Source: Trichostrongylus colubriformis
Taxonomy: Eukaryota; Nematoda; Chromadorea; Rhabditida; Trichostrongylidae
Length of the DNA: 64,000 bases
NCBI GenBank assembly: GCA_963978905.1
Contig: OZ022257.1
Coordinates: forward strand, 37,601,416-37,665,415
Direction: 5' to 3'
The translations under genes were made by a program, and so were the position numbers. The first letter of the stretch is position 1; each line of letters begins with the position of its first letter. Positions 1-11,683 of this stretch are shown here, one piece after another. The notes beneath the pieces are model-generated. The model had not been told where the DNA came from and did no database searches. It saw only the letters and a program-made list of their open reading frames with translations.

Positions 1-835
1 GTTCAGACAAGTATGTATAATTTACCACATACATTTAGCTGATTTTCCAGTTATTCGCTTGACACCTGAAGACTAGACACCCGTTTGGAAGTCACAACTT
101 CAATTTCTTGGAAGGGGGATGTGACGAATGCAAAAAATGACCAAGAAAGAACTCATACCTGGCAACAGCTAAAAGTCCGAATCTCCCCAAACATATGTAC
201 AATCAATTTTTTGAGTTGGTGGCAAAACAAAAATAATGTCACGAGAAAATCACATATAAAAAATAAAGGAATCGTAAAAGCCTCATTCCTAATGTTTCGC
301 CACCATTTCTGAGCTACAGAAATGAGCAAAGAAAAGATGAGCCGCCGAGAACGGGCACAATTCGTTATAAGTAGCTCAAACAAGTTGACTCGCCGCGGCC
401 GTGAATGCAATATCCGCAGCTGAATTCAAACGTTATCAAATCAGTCTTCTAAGGAAAGCTCGTTTCTCCCCAGGCGAACTGAAACAGCCTGAAGCTGCTG
501 CAGGCCACTGGTGATCATGCTCCCCTGTGGACATTGGACTACCTCATTGCATCGCAATGAACGCAAAATCGAATTTGGTTCACGGAAAACTCATCAGGAA
601 AATGGTTCGGGAATCATTACACTCGAGAAGATATCAAGAGAGAGACTTCAATAGCGGGTAGAGAGACTGGGACAAATCTCCGATTACAGCTAAGCTGATT
701 CTGACGTTTTGGAACATCGGTATGCCTAAGTAAACCGCGCACGAGAGAAGCACTTTTTATTTTCCGAGTGAAAGTGTCGTGTGGAAAAATGTGTACACAA
801 AAATGGACTTCGTGTAGATGCGATTCTTCAAGTGC
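1..835. other. No recognisable gene
   Basis: Both strands carry only short overlapping reading frames with no protein-like composition, paired splice sites or known motif. I see no tandem repeat or inverted repeat of note before the MITE that follows. Confidence 0.5.
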
Positions 836-1276
836 CTTACTTGAAGAAACTGTCAACGGAAGAATTTTTTTGTTACCCATATATTTATGTTGTATTTGCC
901 TAATACATATGAGTCGCATGCAAAGTTTTACGCGGAAAAAATGGGAATCTGGCCAAGATACAGCAGCCTAAATTTTCGTTCGGATGGGCTGGGCCTCCAT
1001 GTGAAAGCCGATCCCGTTGTCCGAGGCGATTGGAAACGGAGAGTGGGACTGTTCCCGTAACCTTCTGTTCCTAGAATGTGTCTTCGACCACGGCGGACGA
1101 CGCGGTGGGTTCTTGCTTGGAGGCCCCGCCTACCTGTCCGAGGCTTTGTGGTGCTGTATCATAGCCACATTCACATTTTTCGCGTGAAACTTCGCATGCG
1201 GCCCTCATCAGGCAAATACAACACAAAAATATGGGTAACGGAAAGAACTAATCTTTCCGTAGACTATCCCTTCGAA
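836..1276. mobile_element. MITE with long terminal inverted repeats, family 1 copy 1
   Basis: The left end (reading TTGTTACCCATATATTTATG, then GTCGCATGCAAAGTTTTACG) is matched in inverted orientation by the right end (CGCGTGAAACTTCGCATGCG, then AATATGGGTAACGG). The arms are roughly 90 bp. The interior (about 1060-1165) also matches the copy at 34985-35352, including GGCGGACGACG and TTTGTGGTGCTGTAT. There is no coding capacity. Related copies lie at 8200-8480 and 43975-44085, so this is a dispersed non-autonomous DNA transposon or foldback family. The transposase family is unknown. Confidence 0.75.
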
Positions 1277-2817
1277 GGGCAGTTGCGAACATGTAAGTAG
1301 GGCCACTTTGGCATGTGATCTCACAGAACCAAAAAAAAAAGCGTCATAAGATTTCAGTCCCACCGCAGACAGTTTGAATGTTTGTACTCAGAGAAGAAGC
1401 CAATGTAGCGTGTACGTGAAGTTGGTGGACTATGACGCATTATCGTGAACCGCATTACCACACACATCTTCATAATTGCAAATCAAAGATGACATGTAAT
1501 TCTACTGGCACGGTGCGAGGATGAATGTCATTACGATTTGGGTCTGAAATGCGTGGCGCATCCCAAAAGGTATTGGGTAGAGCCAAAGGGTTTTCCACTT
1601 GCCCTTTCATCTCAACATCTACATAACTACTCGCTAAGCTTGACTCTGCGACGGCTTCCTTTCAACAGCACGGACAGCAATGAGAGTTTTTTTACAGAAG
1701 AGAATGGAGATGCAATTAGCCTAGGCTCGAAGTGTATCAAGGAGCTTTTGGGTGGATGAAGCAACTTATATAAGCAAAAAAGTCTTTCACGTGCGAAGTG
1801 TGGCACCGCCAAGGGTAGGGAAAAGATAAGAACCAGGAAGTTATATTGTCTATGAATTTTCATTCCAGAAAAGGGGAATCTGTGGCATGAAGTGAAATTG
1901 AAAGAAAATGACATTAAAAAACCTTTGAGCTTTATCGCTATCTCGCAGAGCTGCCAGTTACGCTACTTTGCATCTGCGAAGCGAGTTACTGCAAAGGCCT
2001 GGCCACGTTTTTCTCTTTTCAAACCTACCGACGTGAACCAAGAGCAGCGGCAGTAGGACCACTGAGTTTTACAAACTGCAGCAAGAAACATATCAAAGGT
2101 ACTGAAAACCTAAGCGACTTACATTTTATAATAATATCCAAGATGAATCGTCCTTCGCGCATTAAGGGTCACAATGCAATTATTAATAACTACACCTAAC
2201 TCTGGATGTCGTACTATGAGAGTCTGTCAATGCTGCTTTTCGAAGAACATTGGACATCGAATGAAAAAAACTCATATGGCGACTTTGCCAAGATACATAT
2301 ACTCCAGCCTTCAGTGAGGTGCCGCCCCTGCCCAACAGCTCCGGCTATCTGCATAAGTGCACTTTTCTTACCAGTTAATCATGCCAACCTTCGATTAACC
2401 TGCCACTTAAGTCAATTAACAGTAGTCGGTTTCAAAAGGGCACTTTATCCCTGAATATATAAAAAACCTATTCGAACTCAAGTCTACATAGCCAAAGAAG
2501 ATTCTCTCCATATGAGACGCTGAGATCTTCAAAGGCACATATAAGGCATCATGAATATACCACCCTTTTCCTTACGTAGATGGCACAGCTTGCACTGTAT
2601 CAGGTGCACCTTCGATGACCTCGAGATTAAGTCCCAACGGCCGTCCCGCCCACATACGAAGAGATGGTACGTGCCAAAAGGCTCGCGAAACAGGAAATCG
2701 TTAACAACGTTAATAGGGAGAAAGGGTGGTAGTTGTTGGTTTTACTTTATGGTCCTTCTAGGCTACTTCTAGGCTGTAATCTCATACGCCTTCAAAGGAT
2801 AGGGAAGTCTTATCCTT
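1277..2817. other. No recognisable gene
   Basis: I found no convincing exon, repeat copy or RNA gene. The reading frames are short, lie in conflicting frames and have no recognisable domain. Confidence 0.45.
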
Positions 2818-3207
2818 ATGGTTCTTGAAATTGTTTTTTCACTTTTGCGCTCTTCAGCGCTGCCGCTTTCCTTACTGAACCCATTGAACTTGGCAAGCCA
2901 TATTTATGCTGATTATCCTGGAACGTCCCTTCGAATGAGATTTTCGTTCTTTGGACAAGTGAGAGCCAATTTGCACTTTCGGTTAATAGTTTCCAATAGG
3001 CAAATCATTTGTTCATTTCTGAGTGTTCTGGACACAATTCCTATGGCTTCAATCCCTTGGAATGATCAAGTGCCCGATAATTTCATCATGCAGATTAGCC
3101 TGCCATCGACGGATAACGATGAAGGCTTTCCCTTTATTAGAGACTACGAATATCCTCTCACTTTTGCTCCCATCACCGCTGCAGCTGTGGTATATGTATC
3201 TTTGTAG
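2818..3207 (+). CDS. Hypothetical open reading frame, possibly an exon
   Basis: This 129-codon frame is among the longest in the window not explained by a repeat. Its second half (about residues 75-125) looks protein-like, with acidic and aromatic residues such as PWNDQVPDNF and GFPFIRDYEYPLTF. I do not recognise a domain. A possible donor (GTATATGT) lies near the 3' end, so it could be one exon of a spliced gene, but no matching acceptor or neighbouring exon was identified. The N-terminal part is hydrophobic and may simply be intron or chance open frame. It has no identified neighbours in either direction. Confidence 0.22.
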   Translation: MVLEIVFSLLRSSALPLSLLNPLNLASHIYADYPGTSLRMRFSFFGQVRANLHFRLIVSNRQIICSFLSVLDTIPMASIPWNDQVPDNFIMQISLPSTDNDEGFPFIRDYEYPLTFAPITAAAVVYVSL

Positions 3208-5857
3208 GAGAGCCCGAAAACTGCGAAAACCAGTCGTCGAAGCACCAAATATGGTATTGTCTCAACGGTGGCAAGACTACAGTGCGTTTTTGATATGAGA
3301 ACAGTATTTGTGAGGCCACGGAAAATCCAAGAGAGAATTTCAATTGAGATATGGGTATAAGCGGAGGTTTTTCGATATACTATGCCTTTAGGGTTATTAG
3401 AGAGCTGCGCATATTTTTTGCTATGCATGCCGCTTTGTGGAACAAATCAGGGTATCAGAAAGAAGTGGCAATGTCAGTTTATGTCTAGAGTATTCCTAGA
3501 AAAATATCACCCTTTATATGTGACCTGTTGTTAATGATCTCTAGAGGGTAACTGCCGACATGCGTATCCGTGAGATATAGACCCGTCAAAAGACAGACAG
3601 TGATTTCGGGATCATGTATAAGGAGCTGTTTATGAGGATCTGTGAATGAGTGATGGTCGAAACTCCCCAGGACTCCATTAAAGGTGTTGGTAGTTCGCTT
3701 AATCATAAACATATGCTGATTCCTGTACATGGTCACTGGAGAAAAAGACAAGTTTTATGAAACAGTGAGATCGCGACATATCCGGATATCCGTGACTACG
3801 TGGACGAGTTCAAAAAGGTTCTGAAGAACAAGCTAATTTAAGTGTAGTCAAGCGCAAAACTATGGGTGGCGTGTTTTCAAGGAAAAGAATATCAAAAAAA
3901 AGCTCTCGGCAACGATTGTGATGCCATACGGCGGGAACTCAAATACACAAATTGGAATTTTTCAGATAGAATAAGAGCGAATTTAGATTCATTGATCATC
4001 GCAGTGAGATGCAATGTGCCGATTTTCGAAACAAAAAAAAGTAGAAACTTCCGTGCATGCCTTTAACGTAAGCCCGCGAAGTCAAGCGATACGTTTATAA
4101 TGTGGATTCTGGCTTTCAAAAAGAGGAGACATAGAGTATTTCTATGCGAAGCAGCCGTCATTAAATTCTTGAAACTTTCTAAAGCACTGAAGCACTTATT
4201 CAAATTTGAGAAGAGGAGCAGTTTTTACCCTGACACCGTCGTATAAAACCAAGTGGTCTGTGAATCAACACAATACTTGCAAAAAACCCTAATTTAGTAG
4301 TTATCCACGATATTGGTGTAGGGTGAAGTGTTGGACGAATCGAATGAGTGAGCGGTAAAGCAGGAGGAATCAGATATGCGGCGACGCTAACGTGGGAACG
4401 CTCAAATTACGAAGTCGCCATACACCCAGCGACACATTAATTGCACGAATGGAAAGCAGTCGTAATGAGCGAAGACGATTAGCGAAAGCCGGAAATGACC
4501 AAAAGCAGGAAAAGGAATGGGGATGCGTGTAGCGAGGGCAGGAAATTCTGAGCACTCCTTGGAGCATCTTAGAGATTTGCACTAATATATAGATAAGCTT
4601 CGGTGGAATTTTCGAGTGTGATGAAAGAAGGGTGGTCACGGCACAAGCATTTATAGTGAAAGTAGCTCCATATCTTGGAAGTGCTCAAGCTTCCCTTTTA
4701 AAACGTCACTTCGTTCTTCTTTCATATGGATCCGCAATTGAACTCTCCACAACGAAGTAAGTTGGTGAATCAAGATTCACTATTTTTTGTCCAAATTAGG
4801 GTTTACCAAGGCAGCCTGATTTCTTCAACTCCCACAATTTTCTGCATTCAAGACTCAAGTGCATTTAGAGCTAAACGGCGTATCTTGGGATAAGAGCAGC
4901 AAAAAATGATGTTACAGCAGTGGAGACCTCGGCCATGTGTTTTAAATGAGTGAATAGCGTCCAGTAATTGCGCTGAACGCTTAAGGGGACCTACCACTCT
5001 GAATCGTGGTAGTAGAATTGTGGAGTCAAGAGCTGACCTGTTGGGCTGTGTATCGTTAGGCCGAGTTCAAACTTTGCGCTGGAAGGGCGTGGTTACGTTC
5101 ACGGGTAGTGAGGCATAGCGGCACACAAGGACACGCAGAGATACGCAGCTACGCCCTGCCGCAGCTTCCACAAAGTATGAACGCTGCCTTTGTACAGAAT
5201 TTCGCAACATGGCATGCAGCATACAAGCTAGGGCATAGTACGTGGGACCTAAGACCATCACCGTCCTTACGCTCAAAAAGAAGAAAATTATAAAATATCA
5301 GCTTCACTGTTATATTGACGGCCTTTATTAGTGTAATGGCATGCGATACCGATGTTGCGCCTCAACACGAAGATCCCCATCCCTCCCTTCTCATATTTCG
5401 TTATACAGTATTATGTGATATTCGCTTTTCAAGACTATATTACACGAGGTATCTCTAGTACACGCTTTCACTTCGGATGAGCATTCAAACAACTTTACTG
5501 CTCTACTTGTTCGACATAAGGTGCTCTCCAATTATGCCATAAGTGGCTCAAAAAAACGATAGTCCCATCATGCAAAGGAATCCTGGCACACATATCGATT
5601 TCATATCCTTCGTGTACCTCAGGTATGAATTATTCCGACTAACTTAAACTTTTACTAATCGCATGTATTCCCGTTAATCAAAAATTCTGCGAGTATTCTA
5701 CGTGTAAAAGTAAATGATGTGGTACCGATTTTATCAAAAGGTCACGAAGTCACGAGTAACTTGTATTTCGATGCATTAGACTAACTTGCAATTTCTCGTA
5801 GTAGGCTCACGCAAGAGCTGCACCCGATAGGAGGTGAGCGGTTACCGGGGTCACGGT
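3208..5857. other. Anonymous sequence
   Basis: There is no gene, RNA or repeat I can support. Reading frames above 60 codons occur on both strands, but they overlap one another and lack splice context. Confidence 0.4.
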
Positions 5858-6070
5858 ATTAGTGCCACTCCTCCATTTTTCAGCCGTTGCCAAGTTTCAG
5901 GAGCATGTTTGTGGGACACTTTATGATCACCGTGTCAATCAAAACTGATCTATCTCTCATGGAGTGGAGTTTAATAAGCTAAATATTTAACGAGAAACGG
6001 TGGTAGAATTAAAAGGTAGTGCAGAATCAAGCAGAATATACCATTTCATTCAAATTGCAATTAACCAGTT
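5858..6070. repeat. Dispersed repeat A, copy 1
   Basis: A direct match to 7776-7985. Shared blocks include GCCACTCCT, GTTGCCAAGTTT, AAAACTGATCTATCTC and CCATTTCATTCAA in the same order and spacing. It is non-coding and has no visible terminal repeats. Confidence 0.7.
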
Positions 6071-6395
6071 GGGCTATCGCACAGTATAGTGCGAATAACA
6101 CACGATAGAATTTGATAGTGTGGAATAGGTCAATACTGAACAACCGATATCGGAGAAGTCCACATCGCTTAATTCTTCAGTGTGATAAGTGCACTACTGA
6201 GCGCTAGTCCCTTTGGTATTGTTGCGGATGCGTACCGCTATTCGCTATTTCACCTAGCTTAACGGTCGATACACACATCGTGTTGCTGCAAATTTCGGTT
6301 CACGATTTAAAGCGTTGTTGGTGGTGATTGAAGCAGTGTTCATAGAAGAAATGGCGGAAAAGGTTGGGCGGGAAACGCTTGAATGTCAAGACCAA

Positions 6396-6730
6396 GGTAC
6401 ACCGAGAGTCGAGGATTCCTCGTCAGGTCGTATTCGAACGGATAGGAGGGTGGGGATCGTACCTTCAGAGGTCAACCATAGCCACTGAAATCCAATTTCA
6501 ATGAGCAGATGAGAAGCAAAGGGACCGCAAATTCGTGTGATTTGCCTCATAAAAGGATATACAGCAACAAAAACATTGTAACTATGCAATCCGGCAACAT
6601 TTACTGGTATTGTAGAGGTCAAAAAAGGAGGGTGGTCGTATTTGGTCGTCGTAGTGGGGGGTGGTGGTACTGGAACGGCTATTTTCCTCGACACCTGGGA
6701 GTGCCCTCGTCAAGACGCAGACAACGTGGT
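6396..6730. repeat. Dispersed repeat B, uninterrupted copy
   Basis: It matches 59303-59600 and then 60185-60245. Shared blocks are GAGTCGAGGATTCCTC, ATGAGCA, TACTGGTATTGTAGAGGTC and TTTTCTCGACACC. This copy is continuous, whereas the second is split by a 562-bp foldback element, so this one serves as the empty-site reference. Confidence 0.7.
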
Positions 6731-7775
6731 TGCCATCGTCTCACGCTGGATGTAAACCGACGTTGCACTGCAATAAGGGAGCAACTTAATAAATCGCAGA
6801 CGAATCTCCCATCCAACAGAGGATTGGAGCAAACTATTCAGTTCTTTATTCAGTGCTTCATTCACCCAAAATGAGGTTCTCCCTATGCACGCATTGAGAC
6901 TACTACGAACAAATGAAACGGCAAGGGACACTGAATGACTAATGTGGAGACACATCCGTCATCCTGAAACCCTATATAGTTCATTGAATAAGCCGTTCAT
7001 TTTCTCGCCATTTCCATAATAAACTGACCCATGAGATTGGTTATGAGAGCCGGGAGGACGTATAGCAATTGGGAAAGAAGAGGGAATTGAGCAGAAGATG
7101 CATTCAGTTTCGTTTGCCTAAGAACTTAGTTGCTCGAATAAATTATTATTTTGTAGAAAGGCTTTTATTGAAAAACGACGTAAACGTGCCAAGAAAAAGG
7201 GTGTGAACAGCTGCGGTAAGATTACAGACGATCTAAAATGATGATTTCAATTGTATGAGCAAAGAAAATCTGAACAGAATGGCAACCGTCAGCTCCACCG
7301 ATATGCAGCGAGACGAACGGTAAACCTTCGAAAAGCTAAGGAAATCATGCGCAAGAGCGTGTTAGTGCACATGTTGTGGATCTGCAGACCTTGACCCTTG
7401 ATAGTTCACTACATACGCCACACATTATTTTGAGTTCCGGCGATTTTTCCTTCAGCCCTGATCAGTTTTTGCCCAGGAAAGGAGAAATGAGTGCAGGCGG
7501 GTGCGTAGATCTCACATTTTAGGGCAGCGCATTTCAATTTCACCTTAACTGAGGTTCGTAATAGATTACCATCCATGTTAACAACTTAGTAAAATGCGCC
7601 ATACACACACAAGCCACTTGTCGAGCGGCACTTGTGGCGCCATTTTGGATCCCAACCAGATGTGGCGCCCAGCTCGCACGTACAGCGATACACTCCGCAC
7701 CCTGTGGTACGAAATCTTTGACGTAGGGGTACACATCCAAAAATGGGTAATTGAGGTTCTCGTTCCATACCATTC
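6731..7775. other. Anonymous sequence
   Basis: No supported gene. Several overlapping frames at 7540-7900 run on both strands over the same bases without splice context, so none is called. Confidence 0.4.
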
Positions 7776-7985
7776 CATTACTGCCACTCCTTTATTTTTA
7801 GCTGTTGCCAAGTTTTTGACGCATGCATGTGAGGTGGCACTTATACAATTTTCATCATGTCAAACAAAACTGATCTATCTCCACTGTGCTATTCAATAAG
7901 CTGCATTTGCATCATATTTACCTTGAAATGTTGGTAATATCAAGAGCTACAGCAGAATAGCTCCATTTCATTCAATTTGGAATAA
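7776..7985. repeat. Dispersed repeat A, copy 2
   Basis: Direct counterpart of 5858-6070. The blocks GCCACTCCTTTATTTTTAGC, AAAACTGATCTATCTC and CATTTCATTCAATTT are in the same order. Confidence 0.7.
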
Positions 7986-8199
7986 ATGTAAAGTGCGAAG
8001 GACGCAGTAGAGTGATATCAGAGATGTTAAAGAAGCACGCTCTTTCTCAACATCTACTCAAAAAATGGAAAATAAAATAAAAAACTAAAAACTGGAAGTA
8101 AAAAACATATAAACTCATTCCAGATAAACTTGAGCTCCATCTACGCATACAACCTATCCCTCCATCTGTCCGATATGAAGGAGACCTGGTGAGGATAGA

Positions 8200-8480
8200 G
8201 AGTAAAATAAATCGTACGTGAAAAATTAGTTTTTCTGTTACCCATATATTTATGTCGTATTTGCTTAATAAGTGCAGCAAGAAAGGTTTCACGCGAAAAA
8301 GCGATCGAGCGAAGAAACAGGCCCTCAAAGTGGCGGACGCCGGGGCGGAACCTCTGACTGGGAGCCCCGCCTTGTCGTCCGCTACTTTGAGAGCTGTACG
8401 TTAGTTCCGTTCCTACTTTCTCGCGTGAAGTTCTGCGCGTGGTCCCTATCAAATACAACAGAAAAACTAATTTTTTCGTG
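8200..8480. mobile_element. MITE/foldback, family 1 copy 2
   Basis: The left end GAAAAATTAGTTTTTCTGTT is matched inversely by GAAAAACTAATTTTTTCGTG at the right end. The subterminal TTTCACGCGAAA is matched by TTCTCGCGTGAA. The centre is itself palindromic: CTCAAAGTGGCGGACG on one side and CGTCCGCTACTTTGAG on the other. The element is therefore foldback almost throughout, unlike copies 1 and 3, which carry a different longer centre. It is non-coding. Confidence 0.75.
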
Positions 8481-8820
8481 CTCGATTCCTTTAAGCCATC
8501 AGGAGAAAGGCGTCACCCTATTCGGCCACATATTGTTCTAACATCTCAAAGGAGAGATGAAAGCTCAGCGAAAGATGGGAGAAGTTTCGAAGATCCTCCG
8601 CTTTCGAAAATTATAGTTCACGATCTTTTGAAATTTTCAATCAATATTCATGCAAGAGAAAAATGGAAACAAAATAACTACATTTACAAGCAAAAGAACT
8701 ACATTTATTTTTATTATTACGGAACGTAGTTCCGATATCAGGGCATGGCATGTAGTCACAAAAAAAACGAGCAGGTAGCTATTTTTGTTAACAAGTCACC
8801 CGCCATCGGAAGCGTCTGAT

Positions 8821-10640
8821 ATTTATTTATTTTATTACACGAGAGACTCGTGTGGAATAAACAATAGACGGTGAACAACTCGAACAACTCCTGGTAACAA
8901 TTTGAATACATAAAAAAAAAACGAACATATAAACATACTTCACGTAAATCAAGACTAACTGCAAAGCCTCATGGACTTAAGTGCTTACTCAGAAATTTTT
9001 TAAATGTGTTGTGGCGCAACGGTATAAGGTGCTTTCTACTGAGCTTATCAAACAAAGGAATGACTCTATGAATAAAAAAGTAACGTCTACAATTGAGTTT
9101 TGCTTTGCCTATATTATACTTAATAGTAGAACCTCTGGTGATAGAAGCTTTATGTGAAACAAGGCTATCGAGCTTAAAACTACCACCCTGCATGAGCTTA
9201 TACAGAAGCAGGAGATCATTTCTCTTTCGTCTGAAAGCTAGAGTTGACAGCCCAAAGTTTTATTCCTAGCCGTGCTAGATGGAATTTGATCATATGCATA
9301 TCCTAGTGCACGTATCATAAGTTTTCTAGTAAAGCTATTTTGAACCCGCTCCAATAGATTGATCGTTTTGACCTTGTAAGGATTAAAAACAGGAGTTCCA
9401 TATTCTAAAACAGGCCTGATGAACGTTTTGTAAGCTTGGAGTAGTATGGAAACGTCTTTGGTTGAAAAAGCTCTGAATAAATTGTGAATCAGTACAGTAG
9501 CCTTATTGGCTATCATGAGACAGTGCTCATCAAAGCTGAGCTTATCTGTTACCAAAAATCCTAAGTCTTTAACTTCGTACACACTGGGAAGCGTAATGCC
9601 ATTTATAGTATAAGAATGTTTGGGATTGTGGCTGCCAAGGTGTAATATCCTTGTTTTTAATTCAGAAAGAGGCAAGTCCCATGATTTGGACCACTTGTTC
9701 ACGATTTCGATAGCATTCTGTAACGCACGTTTATCTGTATAATCATGTATGGGTCGGTATAATTTCAAGTCATCCGCGAATGCGCAAAACCTAGAATTAT
9801 TGGCCGAAAGTAGGCTGAGCAAGTCGAATGTAAAAATGTTAAACAAAATTGGAGATAAAACGCCACCTTGAGGTACGCCGCTGGAGGCGATTCTAGGCTT
9901 AGAGAATGATGAGTTAACACGCACGACATATTCTCTGTTCAAAAGAAAGGATTCGATCCATGTAATTATACGATGATGGATTCCAACTACTTGCAATTTA
10001 TAAAGCAACTTAGCATGAGATACTCTATCAAAGGCTTTGCAAAAGTCAAAATATATCACATCCACACTTTTCCCATCATCTAAATACGTTGTCCAGTCAT
10101 TTAGCGCCTGCACCATAGCAGTAACCGTTGATTTCCCACTTTGAAACCCGTGCTGATTCGGAGATATTATCGAGTACTTTTCTAGATGGGACACAATACG
10201 TTTTTTCACAATTTTTTCGAACAGCCTGGCGAATACCGAGGTAATACTGACTGGTCTAAAATTGGAAGGCTCCGTATATGGTGGCTTCTTTGGTATGGGT
10301 GTAATTATGGACTGGGTCCATCTTTTGGGAACTTCGGATCTCATTAAGCTGAGATTGAAAATATACTCTAGTGGACTCGAGAGCACATGGGCCACCTTTT
10401 TAATGAACGATAGCGGAATGTAATCTGGCGTTAGAGACTCCGAGTCAGGCCATTTGAGTAAGGCCACTAGAATATCGTCCCTGTGAAACCAGACGGAATC
10501 GTCCATTGTTGGGTAATTTTCTACCAACACTGTAGGGTTAGGGTTTTCGTTAATACCTCCGAAGTGGGTTGCAAAGGCGGACGCCAACAGCTCAGCTAGC
10601 TCCGTATCATCCGTATATGTCGTTATGTCTCAGCGATAAT
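8821..10640 (-). mobile_element. CR1/jockey-like non-LTR retrotransposon, 5'-truncated
   Basis: A minus-strand element holding the reverse transcriptase region (10587 down to 8969), a short 3' non-coding part, and a terminal A-rich tail of the (TAAA)n type seen on the minus strand at about 8834-8821. Endonuclease and any ORF1 are missing, which fits 5' truncation during target-primed reverse transcription. Immediately upstream (about 10690-10635) a short frame reads HVITGCFNSLHG, faintly like the GDFN region of an AP endonuclease, so an internal deletion is an alternative to simple truncation. No clear target-site duplication was found. The clade assignment rests on RT motifs only. Confidence 0.85.
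8969..10587 (-). pseudogene. Reverse transcriptase of a CR1/jockey-like retrotransposon, one frameshift
   Basis: A 449-codon frame (10587-9238) encodes an RNA-dependent DNA polymerase that would copy the element's own RNA at a nicked target. Visible RT motifs in order are FRPVSITSVFARLFEKIV (residues 110-127), HGFQSGKST (146-154), motif A with FDFCKAFD and the first catalytic Asp (180-187), motif B SGVPQGGVLSPILF (236-249), and the catalytic FADD box (270-273, bases 9780-9769). The thumb region follows. At about 9250 the frame shifts: the sequence continues as LSTLAFRRKRNDLLLLYKLM in another frame down to a stop at 8969. All catalytic residues are intact, so one indel separates it from a complete C-terminal half. 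The start Met is simply the first in the open frame, not a true initiator. Confidence 0.88.
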
Positions 10641-10879
10641 AATTCCCATGGAGCGAATTAAAGCAGCCAGTAATAACATGTCTCTGTCCTTTCATATAGC
10701 AGGTGAAACATTATTATTGACCATGCTGGATTCAACTAGCTCATTAATATTACATAAACAAGTAATTCGTTACTCGCTGTGTTGAAATTGAATTTTGAAA
10801 AAGGGAGAAGGGAATTGCGATTTACAGGAGGCACTTTGGTTTTTTTCGATCAGCAATTTTTGCAATTATAGAGATGAAG

Positions 10880-11121
10880 TTTTTCAGCGTTTCCATCCCT
10901 TGCTGGGATGCGCCGCGTAATCTAATTTCATCAAGAACCGTGGTGGTAGGTGACTGGAATTGGCATGCACAGTGACTTGAGGGGCCAGCTGACATCAGTG
11001 CTATTACCCTTCCACTGAATGCTGGTACCAATTCATTTACCCTGAAGGGATGGAAGACTTGATTGGACTTAAGGGGTGGGGATTCGATCTTCACACCATA
11101 AAAATGAAATATGAGCGCCAC
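10880..11121 (-). repeat. Probable dispersed repeat with a 99-codon open frame
   Basis: The minus strand is open over 10822-11121. A short stretch resembles sequence at about 40850-40915: the frames read RGASQQGM here and RGAYQQGM there. That suggests a dispersed repeat rather than a host gene. No conserved domain is visible. Function unknown. Confidence 0.35.
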
Positions 11122-11683
11122 CTGTCACTTCACCACCTTCGCACTTTGGTAGTTACTACTTTGAAACTGGCCGATCGAACAAAGCTTCTGCCTTAATGCT
11201 CTGTGTCGAGTAACGTCATTCCTAATATCCATACTCCATTAAAATAGTGTGTTCGTGCCTGACTAGAAAGTCACAACTCACGAACCAGCAACCATAAAAT
11301 CCAAATTTTTACAAGTGGTGGTAGAGAGACATCATCGGCTGGTGTTTAAAACCGATATGACGTCACGTGAACCATGATCTTAATTGTGCTTGGAGCATCC
11401 AAAGTTGAACAGAAGTGGCATTTTGAGATTGTTCCATGCACGCTCCTAATCAACTTTTTGCAAATTCTCTTACTTCTTTAGATTCTTCTCGGATTTCTGG
11501 CTGTTGCGATTGAGAGGTCTCTTCTGGATTTGTTATTCCTTTTTGAGTATCTAACTAGCTATTCTATTACTCCACTGCAATTTCCTTTCTTCCCAATTTT
11601 AGCCCGTCATTATCTAAGCCTTGAGAATTTCCGCAGATTCTTTGACACTGTTGCAGCAACATCCCAGCATATCTCCGTCATAA

